From Caldichromatium japonicum (GTDB lineage Bacteria; Pseudomonadota; Gammaproteobacteria; Chromatiales; Chromatiaceae): 64,000 bases of DNA. Positions 19,161 to 27,808 of this stretch are shown here, one piece after another. The notes beneath the pieces were generated by a model. That model was not told where the DNA came from, searched no databases, and saw nothing but the letters and a program-made list of their open reading frames with translations. A program made the translations under genes and the position numbers. The stretch is taken from assembly GCF_011290485.1 (NCBI RefSeq), contig NZ_CP048029.1, forward strand, positions 1,866,001-1,930,000, given 5' to 3'. How positions within the stretch are numbered: position 1 is the stretch's first letter; each line of letters begins with the position of its first letter.

Positions 19161-19576
19161 TTAACGCCCTTGGTCGGCAGCGAGCGAATCGCTATCGAGC
19201 GCTTGATAGATCCCGAAGCGAAATCGCGGGGTACAGAGGGCCAGGAAGATCAGATCGCCCGTCCCAGATCGCCCGTCCCGTCGTTTCGGATGCGCTGGGC
19301 AGCACCTGCCGGGATATAGACCAGATCGCCTGGATTGACCCGCTGCGCCCCCAGACCCTCGACCTCGACGATACCCGTCCCCTCCAGGATCAGATAGCGC
19401 TCAACCGTATCGATCAGCCGATGCCAGCGGGTAGTCAGACCGGATTCCACCCGCGCGCGGGCGATCGACAGGGCCGGATCCTGCGCCTGATTCCAGAGTT
19501 CGCGGATCAAGCAGCCCTCTTCTATCCATTGCTCGTGGGACAGGGGCGAATAGACCAGCGGCTGGCATGGGCTCAC
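19161..19576 (-). pseudogene. Cupin (mannose-6-phosphate isomerase-like) gene truncated by a 14-bp duplication
   Basis: The readable protein starts at GTG 19574-19576 and has 108 residues: SPLSHEQWIEEGCLIRELWN, then a cupin core (TTRWHRLIDTVERYLILEGT, VNPGDLVYIPAGAAQRIRN). It ends abruptly at 19250 as GTGDLGRAI. Removing one copy of an exact 14-base tandem duplication (19251-19278) restores a frame that continues IFLALCTPRFRFGIYQALDS to a TAA at 19161, a normal small-cupin C-terminus. The core metal-binding region survives, so a partly functional short protein is possible. The GTG start overlaps the TGA of the RAYT transposase gene (GTGA), so translation is probably coupled. Substrate unknown. 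Confidence 0.75.
19251..19278. repeat. Exact 14-bp tandem duplication inside the cupin gene
   Basis: CAGATCGCCCGTCC occurs twice in direct succession (19251-19264 and 19265-19278). Fourteen is not a multiple of three, so the duplication shifts the cupin frame and creates its premature TGA. Confidence 0.9.
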
Positions 19577-20352
19577 CTCAGACCCTCCATCCCGGCCCTA
19601 TTGGATATCTGCTCCCTGCCATCGCGCACGCTGCTCGACTGGGCACCCAGACCCCGGCGATAGGCCGCCGAGCGCCGATCCCCCCCGCGCGGACGCGGCA
19701 AGGCGCGGCGATTGAGCAGCCTTTCGATCTGCTGGCAGAAACTCGAGCTGCCCAGCACCCAGGACTTATTAGTGCGCTCGCGGATCGCGCAGATGAGTTC
19801 AGGCGCCAGAGGTTGCTCGGACTGACTGGTATAAAGCTCGCGACGGGCTTTGAGGCTACGTCCCAGACGTTCGTATTCGCGATGTGCCGTCACCAGCGGA
19901 TCATCCGCACCTTTGGCATTAATCCCATAGCTCGACCAATCATATTCACCCGCATGTGCGACCAAGCCAGCACGTACCGGATTGGACTCGATATAATGCG
20001 CGACCGCCAAGAGATAGCCCTGGGGATCGACGAGGGTGGCCCGATAGCGTCCTTCCCACAGGGTGCCGCTGCGACCATATTTGGTATTGAAATAATGCAC
20101 ATAATAGCGCCCGACATATTGCATCAGCTTGCCGATGCCTGCTTCGCTCTGTGGCGTCAGTAAGAGATGAAAATGATTGGGCATCAGGACATAGGCGTGG
20201 ACCGCGCATTGGAAACGCTCGGCGCCGGCGACAAGCCTTTCCCAGATGAACCAATAGTCCTCTTCGTCGAACAGGATCTGCTGACGGTTGTTGCCGCGCT
20301 GGATGACGTGTTGTGGATAACCAGGCAGGATAAAACGCGGAAGACGGGCCAT
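19573..20352 (-). CDS. REP-associated tyrosine transposase (RAYT, Y1_Tnp domain)
   Basis: A 259-residue single-strand DNA nuclease of the HUH/Y1 type, related to IS200/IS605 transposases but usually immobile and linked to REP palindromes. Seen: MARLPRFILPGYPQHVIQRG at the N-terminus, the HUH motif in YVLMPNHFHLLLTP, the candidate catalytic Tyr region KLMQYVGRYYVHYFN, and GTLWEGRYRATLVD followed by YIESNPVRAGLV. A C-terminal extension (about 165-259) carries a basic tail. The start is an ATG at 20352. The stop overlaps the GTG start of the truncated cupin gene. A REP-like palindrome lies at 2651-2676. Confidence 0.9.
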   Translation of the reverse strand: MARLPRFILPGYPQHVIQRGNNRQQILFDEEDYWFIWERLVAGAERFQCAVHAYVLMPNHFHLLLTPQSEAGIGKLMQYVGRYYVHYFNTKYGRSGTLWEGRYRATLVDPQGYLLAVAHYIESNPVRAGLVAHAGEYDWSSYGINAKGADDPLVTAHREYERLGRSLKARRELYTSQSEQPLAPELICAIRERTNKSWVLGSSSFCQQIERLLNRRALPRPRGGDRRSAAYRRGLGAQSSSVRDGREQISNRAGMEGLR

Positions 20353-20437
20353 CGGGTCAGATCCAATGGGTTGACCTAGCTATGAGTATAGCCGCCCCTC
20401 TGCGTTCTGCCGCCGGCTCCGACCCTAGCCTGCCCCA

Positions 20438-22969
20438 ATGAAATCGGGTATCGAACCGTTCCCGATCTGGCATGTCCTGGATGGATTGCGCGCCGCCCTG
20501 CATCAGGGCCATGCCGTACTCCAGGCGCCGACCGGGTCGGGCAAATCGACGGTGGTGCCCATCGCCCTGTTGGATGAGCCCTGGCTGGCGGGGCAACGGC
20601 TCCTGCTGCTCCAGCCCCGCCGTCCGGCGGCGCGCCTGATCGCAGCGCATCTGGCCAAGCAGCTCGGCGAGCCTCTAGGCAAAAGGGTCGGTTATCAGAT
20701 CCGCTTTGAACGCTGCCTGGGCCCCGATACCCGCATCGAAGTCCTCACCGAGGGCATCCTCACCCGCCGCATCCAGTCCGATCCTTCACTGGACGGCGTA
20801 GGTCTGGTGATCTTCGATGAATTTCACGAACGCCATCTGGTCTCAGACCTGGGGCTGGCCTTGACCCTCGACAGTGCGCAACAGCTTCGGCCTGATCTGC
20901 GCATCCTGGTCATGTCGGCGACCCTGGAGGCCGAGCCTTTGGTCAGGCTGTTGGGCAAGGCGAGCCTGATACGCGCCGAGGGGCGCAGTTTTCCGGTGGA
21001 GATCCGCCATGCCGAGCGCGCGCTTGATCCTGAGCCGGTGCGAGCGGTGGCGGCGGCCGTGCGCCAAGCCCTGATCCAAGAAGACGGCGACATCCTGGCC
21101 TTTTTGCCAGGGGTCCGCGAGATCGAGCAGGTGCGCGCTGCGCTTGCATCCCTAATTGAGCCAGGGCTGATGCTCCTGCCGCTGCACGGCGCCCTATCCA
21201 CCGCCGAGCAGGACCGGGCGTTGCGCCCTGACCCTGAACGCCGACGGGTGATCCTAGCCACCGACCTGGCCGAGACCAGCCTGACGATCGAAGGGATCCG
21301 GATCGTCGTCGATTCGGGTCTGGCCCGTAAACCGCGTTTTGATCCGGCCACAGGGCTAACGCGTCTCATCACCGAACCCATCCCGCGCGCCAGCGCCGAA
21401 CAGCGCGCCGGCCGTGCGGGGCGCCTGGGGCCTGGGATCTGTTACCGGCTGTGGACCCGCGCGCAAGAGAGCGGACGCCCCGAGCAGCGCATCCCGGAGA
21501 TCCTGGTCAGTGATCTGGCCTCATTGGTCCTGGAGCTGGCCCTCTGGGGGGTCAAAGACCCCGAGGCGCTCACCTGGCTCGATGTCCCGCCAGCGCCGGC
21601 ATGGGCCCAGGCGATCGCGGTGTTACAGGCACTCGATGCGCTCGATGCACGCGGTGCCATCACCCCCCTGGGACGGGCGCTTGCCGAGCTTCCGGTTCAT
21701 CCGCGCCTCGGGGCGATGCTTTTGCGCGCTACCCCTGGCGAGCGCCAGCTTGCCGCAGATCTCTGTGCCCTGGTTTCAGAGCGCGATCCCTGGCAAGCTG
21801 CGCCAGGACTCGTCCGCCCGGCCGATCTCGGTCTGCGTCTGGCCGCCCTCAACGCCCTGCGCGCTGGCACCACCCTGCCGCTGGGGATCGATCGCCAGCG
21901 ACTGGCGACGGTCGAGCGGGCCGCGCGTCAGCTCGCACGGCTCGCCAGACGCCAGATGTCCCCATCATCGCCAATGGTCGATCAAGCGCCGCGCTCACCC
22001 GGCGCCCTGTTGTCCCTCGCCTACCCCGACCGTATCGCCCAGCGGCGAGCCGGTGCGGATGCCCGCTATCTCCTGGCATCGGGGCGCGGCGCTGGGCTGG
22101 CCCAGGACGATCTGCTGGCCGGCGAACCCTACCTGGTGGTTGCTGCCTTGGACGACGCAGGGCGCGAAGGGCGCATCCAACTGGCCGCAGCGCTCACCGC
22201 CACTGAGATCCGTGCCGAGCTCGCCGGACACATCGTCCGGCAGCGCGAGGTCTTCTGGGACGAGGCGCGCGCAACAGTGAGCGCCAGGCTCACGACCCGC
22301 CTGGGCGAGATCGTGTTGGATGCCCAACCCATGGCCCCCGACAATGCGGATGAGGCGAACTCGCTCCTCCTTGCCCAGATCCACCGGCGCTTTACCGAGG
22401 CGCTCAACTGGTCCGCATCCGCCCGGCAACTACAAGGGCGCATACTGCTCGCACACCGCCATGATCCCGAGGGTGGCTGGCCAGATCTTTCAGAGTCTGC
22501 GCTCAAGTCTCAGCTCGCCGACTGGTTGGGGCCCTGGCTGGTCGGCAAGACACGGCTGGACGAGGTTCAGGAGATCGACCTGGTGGCGATCTTGCTTGAG
22601 CGCCTGACCTGGAAGCAGCGCCAGCGGCTCGACCGCCTGTTTCCCGTCCGCATCCAGACACCCGCTGGCACCAGCCGCCCGATCGACTATGCCCAGGGCG
22701 AGCCGCCAATCTTGGCCGTCCCTGTGCAAGAGCTGTTCGGATGGTGCAATACGCCCAGCATCTGCAATGGCCGTGTACCGCTGCTGTTGCATCTGCTCTC
22801 GCCGGCGCGCCGCCCGATCCAGGTCACCCAGGATCTGGCCGGTTTTTGGGCGCGCGGCTATGCCGAGGTCCGCAAGGAGCTGCGCGGGCGCTACCCCAAG
22901 CATCAATGGCCCGAGGACCCGACCCAGGCGCAGGCCCGGCCCGGCGGTATCAAACAGCGCGACCGCTAA
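20438..22969 (+). CDS. hrpB: ATP-dependent RNA helicase HrpB
   Basis: A DEAH-type helicase of 843 residues, the usual HrpB length. Motifs in order: Walker A QAPTGSGKSTVVP, motif Ia LLLQPRRPAA, Walker B-like VIFDEFHERH, motif III MSATLEAEPLV, motif IV FLPGVREIEQV, motif V TDLAETSLTIEGI and motif VI SAEQRAGRAGR. A HrpB-type C-terminal region follows (AQALDALDARGAITPLGRAL-like segment, then FWARGYAEVRKELRGRYPKH near the end). HrpB's cellular role is not well defined. It is divergent from the RAYT gene and convergent with the Anbu gene. Confidence 0.95.
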   Translation: MKSGIEPFPIWHVLDGLRAALHQGHAVLQAPTGSGKSTVVPIALLDEPWLAGQRLLLLQPRRPAARLIAAHLAKQLGEPLGKRVGYQIRFERCLGPDTRIEVLTEGILTRRIQSDPSLDGVGLVIFDEFHERHLVSDLGLALTLDSAQQLRPDLRILVMSATLEAEPLVRLLGKASLIRAEGRSFPVEIRHAERALDPEPVRAVAAAVRQALIQEDGDILAFLPGVREIEQVRAALASLIEPGLMLLPLHGALSTAEQDRALRPDPERRRVILATDLAETSLTIEGIRIVVDSGLARKPRFDPATGLTRLITEPIPRASAEQRAGRAGRLGPGICYRLWTRAQESGRPEQRIPEILVSDLASLVLELALWGVKDPEALTWLDVPPAPAWAQAIAVLQALDALDARGAITPLGRALAELPVHPRLGAMLLRATPGERQLAADLCALVSERDPWQAAPGLVRPADLGLRLAALNALRAGTTLPLGIDRQRLATVERAARQLARLARRQMSPSSPMVDQAPRSPGALLSLAYPDRIAQRRAGADARYLLASGRGAGLAQDDLLAGEPYLVVAALDDAGREGRIQLAAALTATEIRAELAGHIVRQREVFWDEARATVSARLTTRLGEIVLDAQPMAPDNADEANSLLLAQIHRRFTEALNWSASARQLQGRILLAHRHDPEGGWPDLSESALKSQLADWLGPWLVGKTRLDEVQEIDLVAILLERLTWKQRQRLDRLFPVRIQTPAGTSRPIDYAQGEPPILAVPVQELFGWCNTPSICNGRVPLLLHLLSPARRPIQVTQDLAGFWARGYAEVRKELRGRYPKHQWPEDPTQAQARPGGIKQRDR

Positions 22970-23017
22970 GGGCGACCCTCATGAGGTCGGCACTCACCCT
23001 TGCCGCGGCTATGCGGG

Positions 23018-23761
23018 TCAGGTCAATTCGGACGCGGACAGACAGGCAAGCGAGGGCAGCGCTGAGAATGCCTCTTGAATACGTTCTCCCCAGGCTGCGC
23101 GTAGACTGAGGAAGTAGGGGTCATCCAGATCGATGCGCAGGACGCGCTCCAGGGCCAGACGATCCCGCGGATAGCAAGCCAGGTCTAGGGGCATGCCGAC
23201 CGACAGATTGGACTTGAGGGTCGAGTCCATCGAGATCAGGGCACATTTGGCCGCATCCTCCAGGCTGGAATGAAAACGGAAGATCCGGTCGATGATCGGC
23301 TTGCCGTATTTCGATTCGCCGATCTGGAAATAGGGGGTGTCCGGGGTGGCCTCAACAAAATTGCCGGCGGCATAGATGTTGAAGAGGCGCGGCGATTCAC
23401 CGGCGATCTGGCCGCCGAAGATCAGGCTGATGTTGAAATCGATCCCGAAGGCACGCAGCGAGTCAGCATCGCGCTGATACACGTGCCGCACACAGTCGCC
23501 GACATGACAGGCGGCCTCAAAGAGATTGGGCACGCGCATCAGGTTCTCCCCTTCCTGAGCGAGACGCTCCTCCAGCAAGGTCACTACGGATTGGGTCACC
23601 GCCAGATTGCCCGCCGACAACAACACCATTACTCGGTCGCCGCGGCGCTCAAAGATATTCATCTTGCGAAAGGTATTGATCTGATCGACCCCGGCGTTGG
23701 TGCGCGTGTCGGAGAGAAACACCAGGCCGGCATCCATCAACATGCCGATGCAGTATGTCAC
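23018..23761 (-). CDS. Proteasome-type protease Anbu
   Basis: Ancestral beta-subunit (Anbu), a member of the Ntn-hydrolase/proteasome superfamily that assembles into rings or helices. The start is taken as GTG at 23759-23761 because it gives the family's normal N-terminus (VTYCIGMLMDAGLVFLSDTR) and is preceded at seven bases by GAGGTGG. A longer frame up to 23851 lacks family similarity. The 247-residue product contains TNAGVDQINTFRKMNIFE, VLLSAGNLAVTQSV, FNISLIFGGQIAGE and DAAKCALISMDSTLKSNLSV. The physiological substrate is unknown. It is transcribed divergently from the ATP-grasp and alpha-E genes, the partners with which Anbu is generally found; the transglutaminase-like partner common in such clusters is not next to it. 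Confidence 0.92.
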   Translation of the reverse strand: MTYCIGMLMDAGLVFLSDTRTNAGVDQINTFRKMNIFERRGDRVMVLLSAGNLAVTQSVVTLLEERLAQEGENLMRVPNLFEAACHVGDCVRHVYQRDADSLRAFGIDFNISLIFGGQIAGESPRLFNIYAAGNFVEATPDTPYFQIGESKYGKPIIDRIFRFHSSLEDAAKCALISMDSTLKSNLSVGMPLDLACYPRDRLALERVLRIDLDDPYFLSLRAAWGERIQEAFSALPSLACLSASELT

Positions 23762-23849
23762 GCTGAATCCACCTCTTTCGCCGTTCGTGGGCTCGTTGAA
23801 TAAACAGGCACACTCCTTGCCTAGATTTTGACGTATCAGGAGGGTGGCC
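23762..23849. promoter_or_regulatory. Divergent control region of the Anbu and ATP-grasp genes
   Basis: Eighty-eight bases separate the two divergent start codons. Each side carries a strong ribosome-binding site: GAGGTGG for Anbu, and AGGAGGG at 23838-23844 for the ATP-grasp gene, five bases before its ATG at 23850. The promoters must lie in or overlap this short segment, so joint regulation is likely; no specific operator was recognised. Confidence 0.5.
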
Positions 23850-25301
23850 ATGAATCATCTGTTGCGGGATTACCCCGTCCAAGCATTCTACGACGAACTC
23901 ATCGCCCCTGATGGAGCGCCGCGCCCGGCAGCGCGACCTCTCCTCGATCATTTGGCGGGATTGCCTGTCGGTGAGCTCGCGGCACGCCGTCGGGCGGTCG
24001 ATGCGGCGATCATGACCACTGGCATCACCTTCACCGTCTATTGCGATGCCGGCAACATCGATCGCGCCTGGCCATTCGACATCGTTCCGCGCATCCTCGC
24101 GAAACATGAATGGATGCAGGTTGAGGCGGGTCTGAAGCAGCGTCTGCTAGCGATCAATCTGTTCATCGACGACCTCTACAATGCCCAGCGCATCGTGCGC
24201 GACGGGGTCTTTCCCCTGGAGGTCCTGAGTGGCTCGCAGAACTTTCGCCCCGCCTGCCAGGGATTTTCGCCCCCTTTTGGTGTCTGGGCGCATATCTGCG
24301 GCACCGATTTGGTGCGTGACCGCGATGGCAAGCTCTATGTCTTGGAGGACAACCTACGTGTCCCCTCAGGCGTGTCCTACATGCTGCAAAATCGGCAGCT
24401 CATGAAACGCCTGTTCCCTGAGCTCTTCCAGTCCTCCGAGATCCTGCCGGTGGATGATTATCCAGCACGATTGTACGCCACCCTGGCGGCGCTCTCGCCA
24501 CGCCCTGGGGTGCGCCCGGTGATCGCTGTCTTGACCCCCGGCATCTTCAACTCCGCCTATTTCGAGCATTCCTATCTTGCCCAACAGATGGGCGCCTTTC
24601 TGGTCGAAGGCGGCGATCTGGTGGTCCAGGATGATGATTGCGTTTATATGAAGACCATCGCCGGTCTGAGGCGTGTCGATGTGATCTATCGGCGGATCGA
24701 CGACGATTTTCTCGATCCTGAGATCTTCCGCCCCGACTCGCTGCTCGGCGTGCCAGGTCTCATGCGTGCCTGGCGCGCCGGCAAGGTGGGCATCGCCAAT
24801 GCGCCAGGTTCAGGGGTGGCCGATGATAAGGTCGTCTATGCCTTTGTCCCCCAAATCATTCGCTACTACCTCGGCGAAAGCCCGATCCTGCCCAATGTGC
24901 CGAGCTGGTTGTGCATGTACGATGACCAACGCGACTATGTCCTCAGCCATCTGGATCAGCTCGTGGTCAAGCCCGCCAACGAATCAGGCGGCTATGGGAT
25001 GCTGATCGGTCCGCGCGCCAGCGAGCTGGAGCGCGCCCGTTTCGCCGCCCTGATCCGCGCCAACCCGCGCAATTATATGGCCCAGCCGACGCTGGCCCTT
25101 TCTACCGCGCCGACGCTTGTTAACGATGATCATCTCGAACCGCGCCACGTCGATCTGCGTCCGTTCGTGCTCCAGGCCGATAGCCTGTATGCCACCACCG
25201 GCGGGCTGACGCGTGTGGCCTTGCAGGCCGGCTCGCTGATCGTCAATTCGTCGCAGGGCGGCGGCGCCAAGGACACCTGGGTAGTCGACACCGGGGAATA
25301 G
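23850..25301 (+). CDS. Circularly permuted ATP-grasp protein (DUF404/DUF407 type)
   Basis: A 483-residue ATP-grasp ligase-like protein with the circular permutation typical of the family: an N-terminal DUF404-like part (GITFTVYCDAGNIDRAWPFD, HEWMQVEAGLKQRLLAINLF) and a DUF407 core with LYVLEDNLRVPSGVSYMLQN, GVRPVIAVLTPGIFNSAYFE and VVKPANESGGYGMLIGP. The last is the nucleotide-binding Lys and Gly loop. Members are predicted to form peptide or amide bonds, possibly making a short peptide tag. The ATG at 23850 follows an AGGAGGG site. The alpha-E gene starts 11 bases after the stop and is surely cotranscribed; Anbu is divergent. The reaction is inferred from family reasoning only. Confidence 0.9.
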   Translation: MNHLLRDYPVQAFYDELIAPDGAPRPAARPLLDHLAGLPVGELAARRRAVDAAIMTTGITFTVYCDAGNIDRAWPFDIVPRILAKHEWMQVEAGLKQRLLAINLFIDDLYNAQRIVRDGVFPLEVLSGSQNFRPACQGFSPPFGVWAHICGTDLVRDRDGKLYVLEDNLRVPSGVSYMLQNRQLMKRLFPELFQSSEILPVDDYPARLYATLAALSPRPGVRPVIAVLTPGIFNSAYFEHSYLAQQMGAFLVEGGDLVVQDDDCVYMKTIAGLRRVDVIYRRIDDDFLDPEIFRPDSLLGVPGLMRAWRAGKVGIANAPGSGVADDKVVYAFVPQIIRYYLGESPILPNVPSWLCMYDDQRDYVLSHLDQLVVKPANESGGYGMLIGPRASELERARFAALIRANPRNYMAQPTLALSTAPTLVNDDHLEPRHVDLRPFVLQADSLYATTGGLTRVALQAGSLIVNSSQGGGAKDTWVVDTGE

Positions 25302-25312
25302 GAGTGAGACTG

Positions 25313-26287
25313 ATGCTGTCGCGTGTCGCCGAAAACCTGTATTGGATGGCGCGTTATCTCGAACGGGCCGACAACACCGCTCGCTTCATCAACAGCGTCA
25401 CCCAGATGCTCCTGGATCTACCGCGGGGGGCCTCATTCGGCTGGGATGTCTTGTTGAAGGTCGCCGGGCTCGATGAGCTCTATGCCCAATATCATGACGA
25501 TGAACGCGAGTCCGACATCATCCGCTTCCTGATCCAGGACGAACGCAACCCCAGCTCGATCCTTGCGAGCATCCAGTGCGCCCGCGAAAACACCCGCACC
25601 TTTCGCGAGGTGGTGCCGATGGAGCTCTGGGAGCGGATCAATGGGCTGTATCTCTATGTCCGCGATCAGGCCGAACATGCGACCCAAGGGCGCAGTCAAC
25701 GCTATGCGCTGCTCGATGGCGTGATCGAACATCAGCAGGCGATCACCGGATTATTGATGGGCTCGATGAGCCAGGATCTGGCCTATCAGTTCATCAAGCT
25801 CGGGCGTAATCTGGAACGTGCGGATATGACCACCCGCATCCTCGATGTCAATTCCGCTGTACGCCTCCCAGCGGAGGCAAGCGCCGCACAGTTTGCACGC
25901 GAACGCCTGTGGGTGACGACGCTTAATGCCCTCTCTGCCTATCTGATGTATCGCCGACATGTCGGGATGGATGTCGCAGGCGCCTCCGTCCTGCGCTATC
26001 TCCTCTGCGACAAACACTTTCCGCGCAGCGTCGCCCACTGTCTCGGCGAGATCGAGGACTGTCTCGCGCAGCTCGTGGACTACCAGGAGCCGTTGCGCCT
26101 GGCGCGCGCCCTGTGGCGGCGGCTGGAGACGATCGACTGCGCTGTCTATGCAGACACCGAGCGCCTGCATCACGACATGGACAGGATCCAGGCCGAGCTG
26201 GGTGCACTACATGCCGCGATCTCGCAGCGCTATTTTTACCGTTATCAGCCTACTGTTGTAGCGCACACCACCCAGGATCAATCCTGA
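25313..26287 (+). CDS. Alpha-E domain protein (DUF403)
   Basis: A 324-residue all-helical protein starting MLSRVAENLYWMARYLERAD, the hallmark N-terminus of the alpha-E family. The ATG at 25313 is preferred over the GTG at 25304 because it matches this start and lies eight bases after a GGAG. Further family segments are NPSSILASIQCARENTRTFR, AYQFIKLGRNLERADMTTRI and DKHFPRSVAHCLGEIEDCL. Alpha-E proteins nearly always accompany the permuted ATP-grasp protein and are thought to act with it. The stop codon region overlaps the end of scpB on the opposite strand by ten bases. Confidence 0.92.
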   Translation: MLSRVAENLYWMARYLERADNTARFINSVTQMLLDLPRGASFGWDVLLKVAGLDELYAQYHDDERESDIIRFLIQDERNPSSILASIQCARENTRTFREVVPMELWERINGLYLYVRDQAEHATQGRSQRYALLDGVIEHQQAITGLLMGSMSQDLAYQFIKLGRNLERADMTTRILDVNSAVRLPAEASAAQFARERLWVTTLNALSAYLMYRRHVGMDVAGASVLRYLLCDKHFPRSVAHCLGEIEDCLAQLVDYQEPLRLARALWRRLETIDCAVYADTERLHHDMDRIQAELGALHAAISQRYFYRYQPTVVAHTTQDQS

Positions 26288-26877
26288 TCCTCGCCTATCC
26301 TGGCGAATACGGGCGAGGGGATCGGCCTAGGGGCATCCGGTTCGGCTGAGTGTGCGCTAGAGAGGTCAGAGAGCGGCGGCAATTCAGCGAGCGTGCGCAG
26401 GCCAAGGTCATCCAAAAACTGACGCGTGGTGGCATAGAGTGCCGGACGGCCCGGGACATCGCGATGCCCGACCACCCGAATCCACCCGCGTTCGCTCAAG
26501 GTCTTCAGGATCGAGGTATTCAGGCTCACGCCGCGGATCGACTCGATCTCACCGCGGGTGACCGGTTGGCGATAGGCGATGATCGCGAGGGTCTCGAGGA
26601 GCGCTCGGGAATAGCGCGGCGGGCGCTCCTCCCATAAACGCGCAACCCAAGGGGCGACCGCGGCGCGCACCTGTACCCGATAGCCGCCAGCGACCTCAAC
26701 CAGCTCGATCCCCCGCCCGGCATAATCCATCGCTAGCGCCTGGAGCGTTGCCAAGACCTCAGTGCGCTCGGGCCGTTCATGTGCCTCAAACAGCTCGAGG
26801 ATGCGTTCGATGCTCAAGGGCGCGCCCGCAGCAAGCAGGGCGGCCTCGACAATCGCTTTCAGCGAAGATTCAGTCAT
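26278..26877 (-). CDS. scpB: Segregation and condensation protein ScpB
   Basis: ScpB is the winged-helix kite subunit that, with ScpA, completes the SMC condensin complex. The 199-residue product shows LKAIVEAALLAAGAPLSIER at the N-terminus, then RYSRALLETLAIIAYRQPVT and RGEIESIRGVSLNTSILKTL, the family core. It ends with an acidic, Pro/Ser-rich tail. It is the last gene of a minus-strand operon, 48 bases after scpA. Its 3' end overlaps the alpha-E gene by ten bases in convergent orientation. No smc gene is in the window. Confidence 0.95.
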   Translation of the reverse strand: MTESSLKAIVEAALLAAGAPLSIERILELFEAHERPERTEVLATLQALAMDYAGRGIELVEVAGGYRVQVRAAVAPWVARLWEERPPRYSRALLETLAIIAYRQPVTRGEIESIRGVSLNTSILKTLSERGWIRVVGHRDVPGRPALYATTRQFLDDLGLRTLAELPPLSDLSSAHSAEPDAPRPIPSPVFARIGEDQD

Positions 26878-26925
26878 GGACAGGGATCAGATCGGGATCG
26901 GCAGGATACCGCGCCCTCCAAGGCT

Positions 26926-27804
26926 TCAGGGGATGCCCGCACGCAACCGTAACTGAAGTGGGTTGAAGGGGGTAGTCTGGATGAGTTCCAGGACCTGTTC
27001 CTTGATGAGCTCCAAGAGGGCCAGGATGGTCACCACCACCCCGGCGCGCCCCTCATGCGGGTCCAGGAGTTCAGACAAGGTGGCCAGGTGGCGCTGTCCA
27101 AGATGATCGAGAATCCGGGTCATGCGCTCGCGCACCGACAGCGGCTCGCGTTCGACACGATGATGGGCATAGAGCTCGGCGCGCCGCAAGACCCCGTCTA
27201 GGGCAAGCAGCAGATCGCGCACATCGATGACAGGCAAGGGTCGGCGGATAAAACCAGATGGGGCAGAAGCCTGGACCGCAAAGACATCGCGCTCCATCCG
27301 CGACAGTTCATCGAGCCTTACTGCCGCTTGTTTGAATCGCTCATATTCTTGTAGTTGGCGCACCAGCTCGGCGCGCGGATCCTGTTCCTCATCCTGGACC
27401 TCAGCGGGGCGAGGCAGGAGCATCCGTGATTTGATCTCGGCCAGGAGCGCGGCCATGACCAGATATTCGGCAGCCAGATCCAGGCGCAGCGCGCGCATGA
27501 GCTCGACATAGGCCATGTATTGCTCGGTAACCGCGGCGATCGGGATATCGAGGATATCCAGGTTTTGCCGCCGGATGAGATAGAGCAAGAGATCCAATGG
27601 TCCCTCAAAGGTCTCAAGAAAGACCAGAAGTGCATCGGGCGGGATATAGAGATCCTGGGGGAGACGGTGCAGGGGCGTGCCGCAGACGATGGCTACGGGC
27701 AGCCCCGGTGCAGCGGCGTGCATGACTGTCTCGTCGGTCTCCCCTAGACTGCACCCCAGTTGGCTGGCTTCCCGCCGGCTGTCTCCCTGGCCCTGCTCCA
27801 TCAT
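26926..27804 (-). CDS. scpA: Segregation and condensation protein ScpA
   Basis: ScpA is the kleisin subunit that bridges the SMC heads. The 292-residue frame has the family core FEGPLDLLLYLIRRQNLDIL, AAEYLVMAALLAEIKSRMLL and a C-terminal winged helix (VVTILALLELIKEQVLELIQ). About 60 residues precede the core, longer than usual, so the true start may lie downstream of 27804 (for example at an internal Met near residue 28). The gene begins four bases after trpS ends and is followed by scpB. Confidence 0.94.
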   Translation of the reverse strand: MMEQGQGDSRREASQLGCSLGETDETVMHAAAPGLPVAIVCGTPLHRLPQDLYIPPDALLVFLETFEGPLDLLLYLIRRQNLDILDIPIAAVTEQYMAYVELMRALRLDLAAEYLVMAALLAEIKSRMLLPRPAEVQDEEQDPRAELVRQLQEYERFKQAAVRLDELSRMERDVFAVQASAPSGFIRRPLPVIDVRDLLLALDGVLRRAELYAHHRVEREPLSVRERMTRILDHLGQRHLATLSELLDPHEGRAGVVVTILALLELIKEQVLELIQTTPFNPLQLRLRAGIP

Positions 27805-27808
27805 CCGG

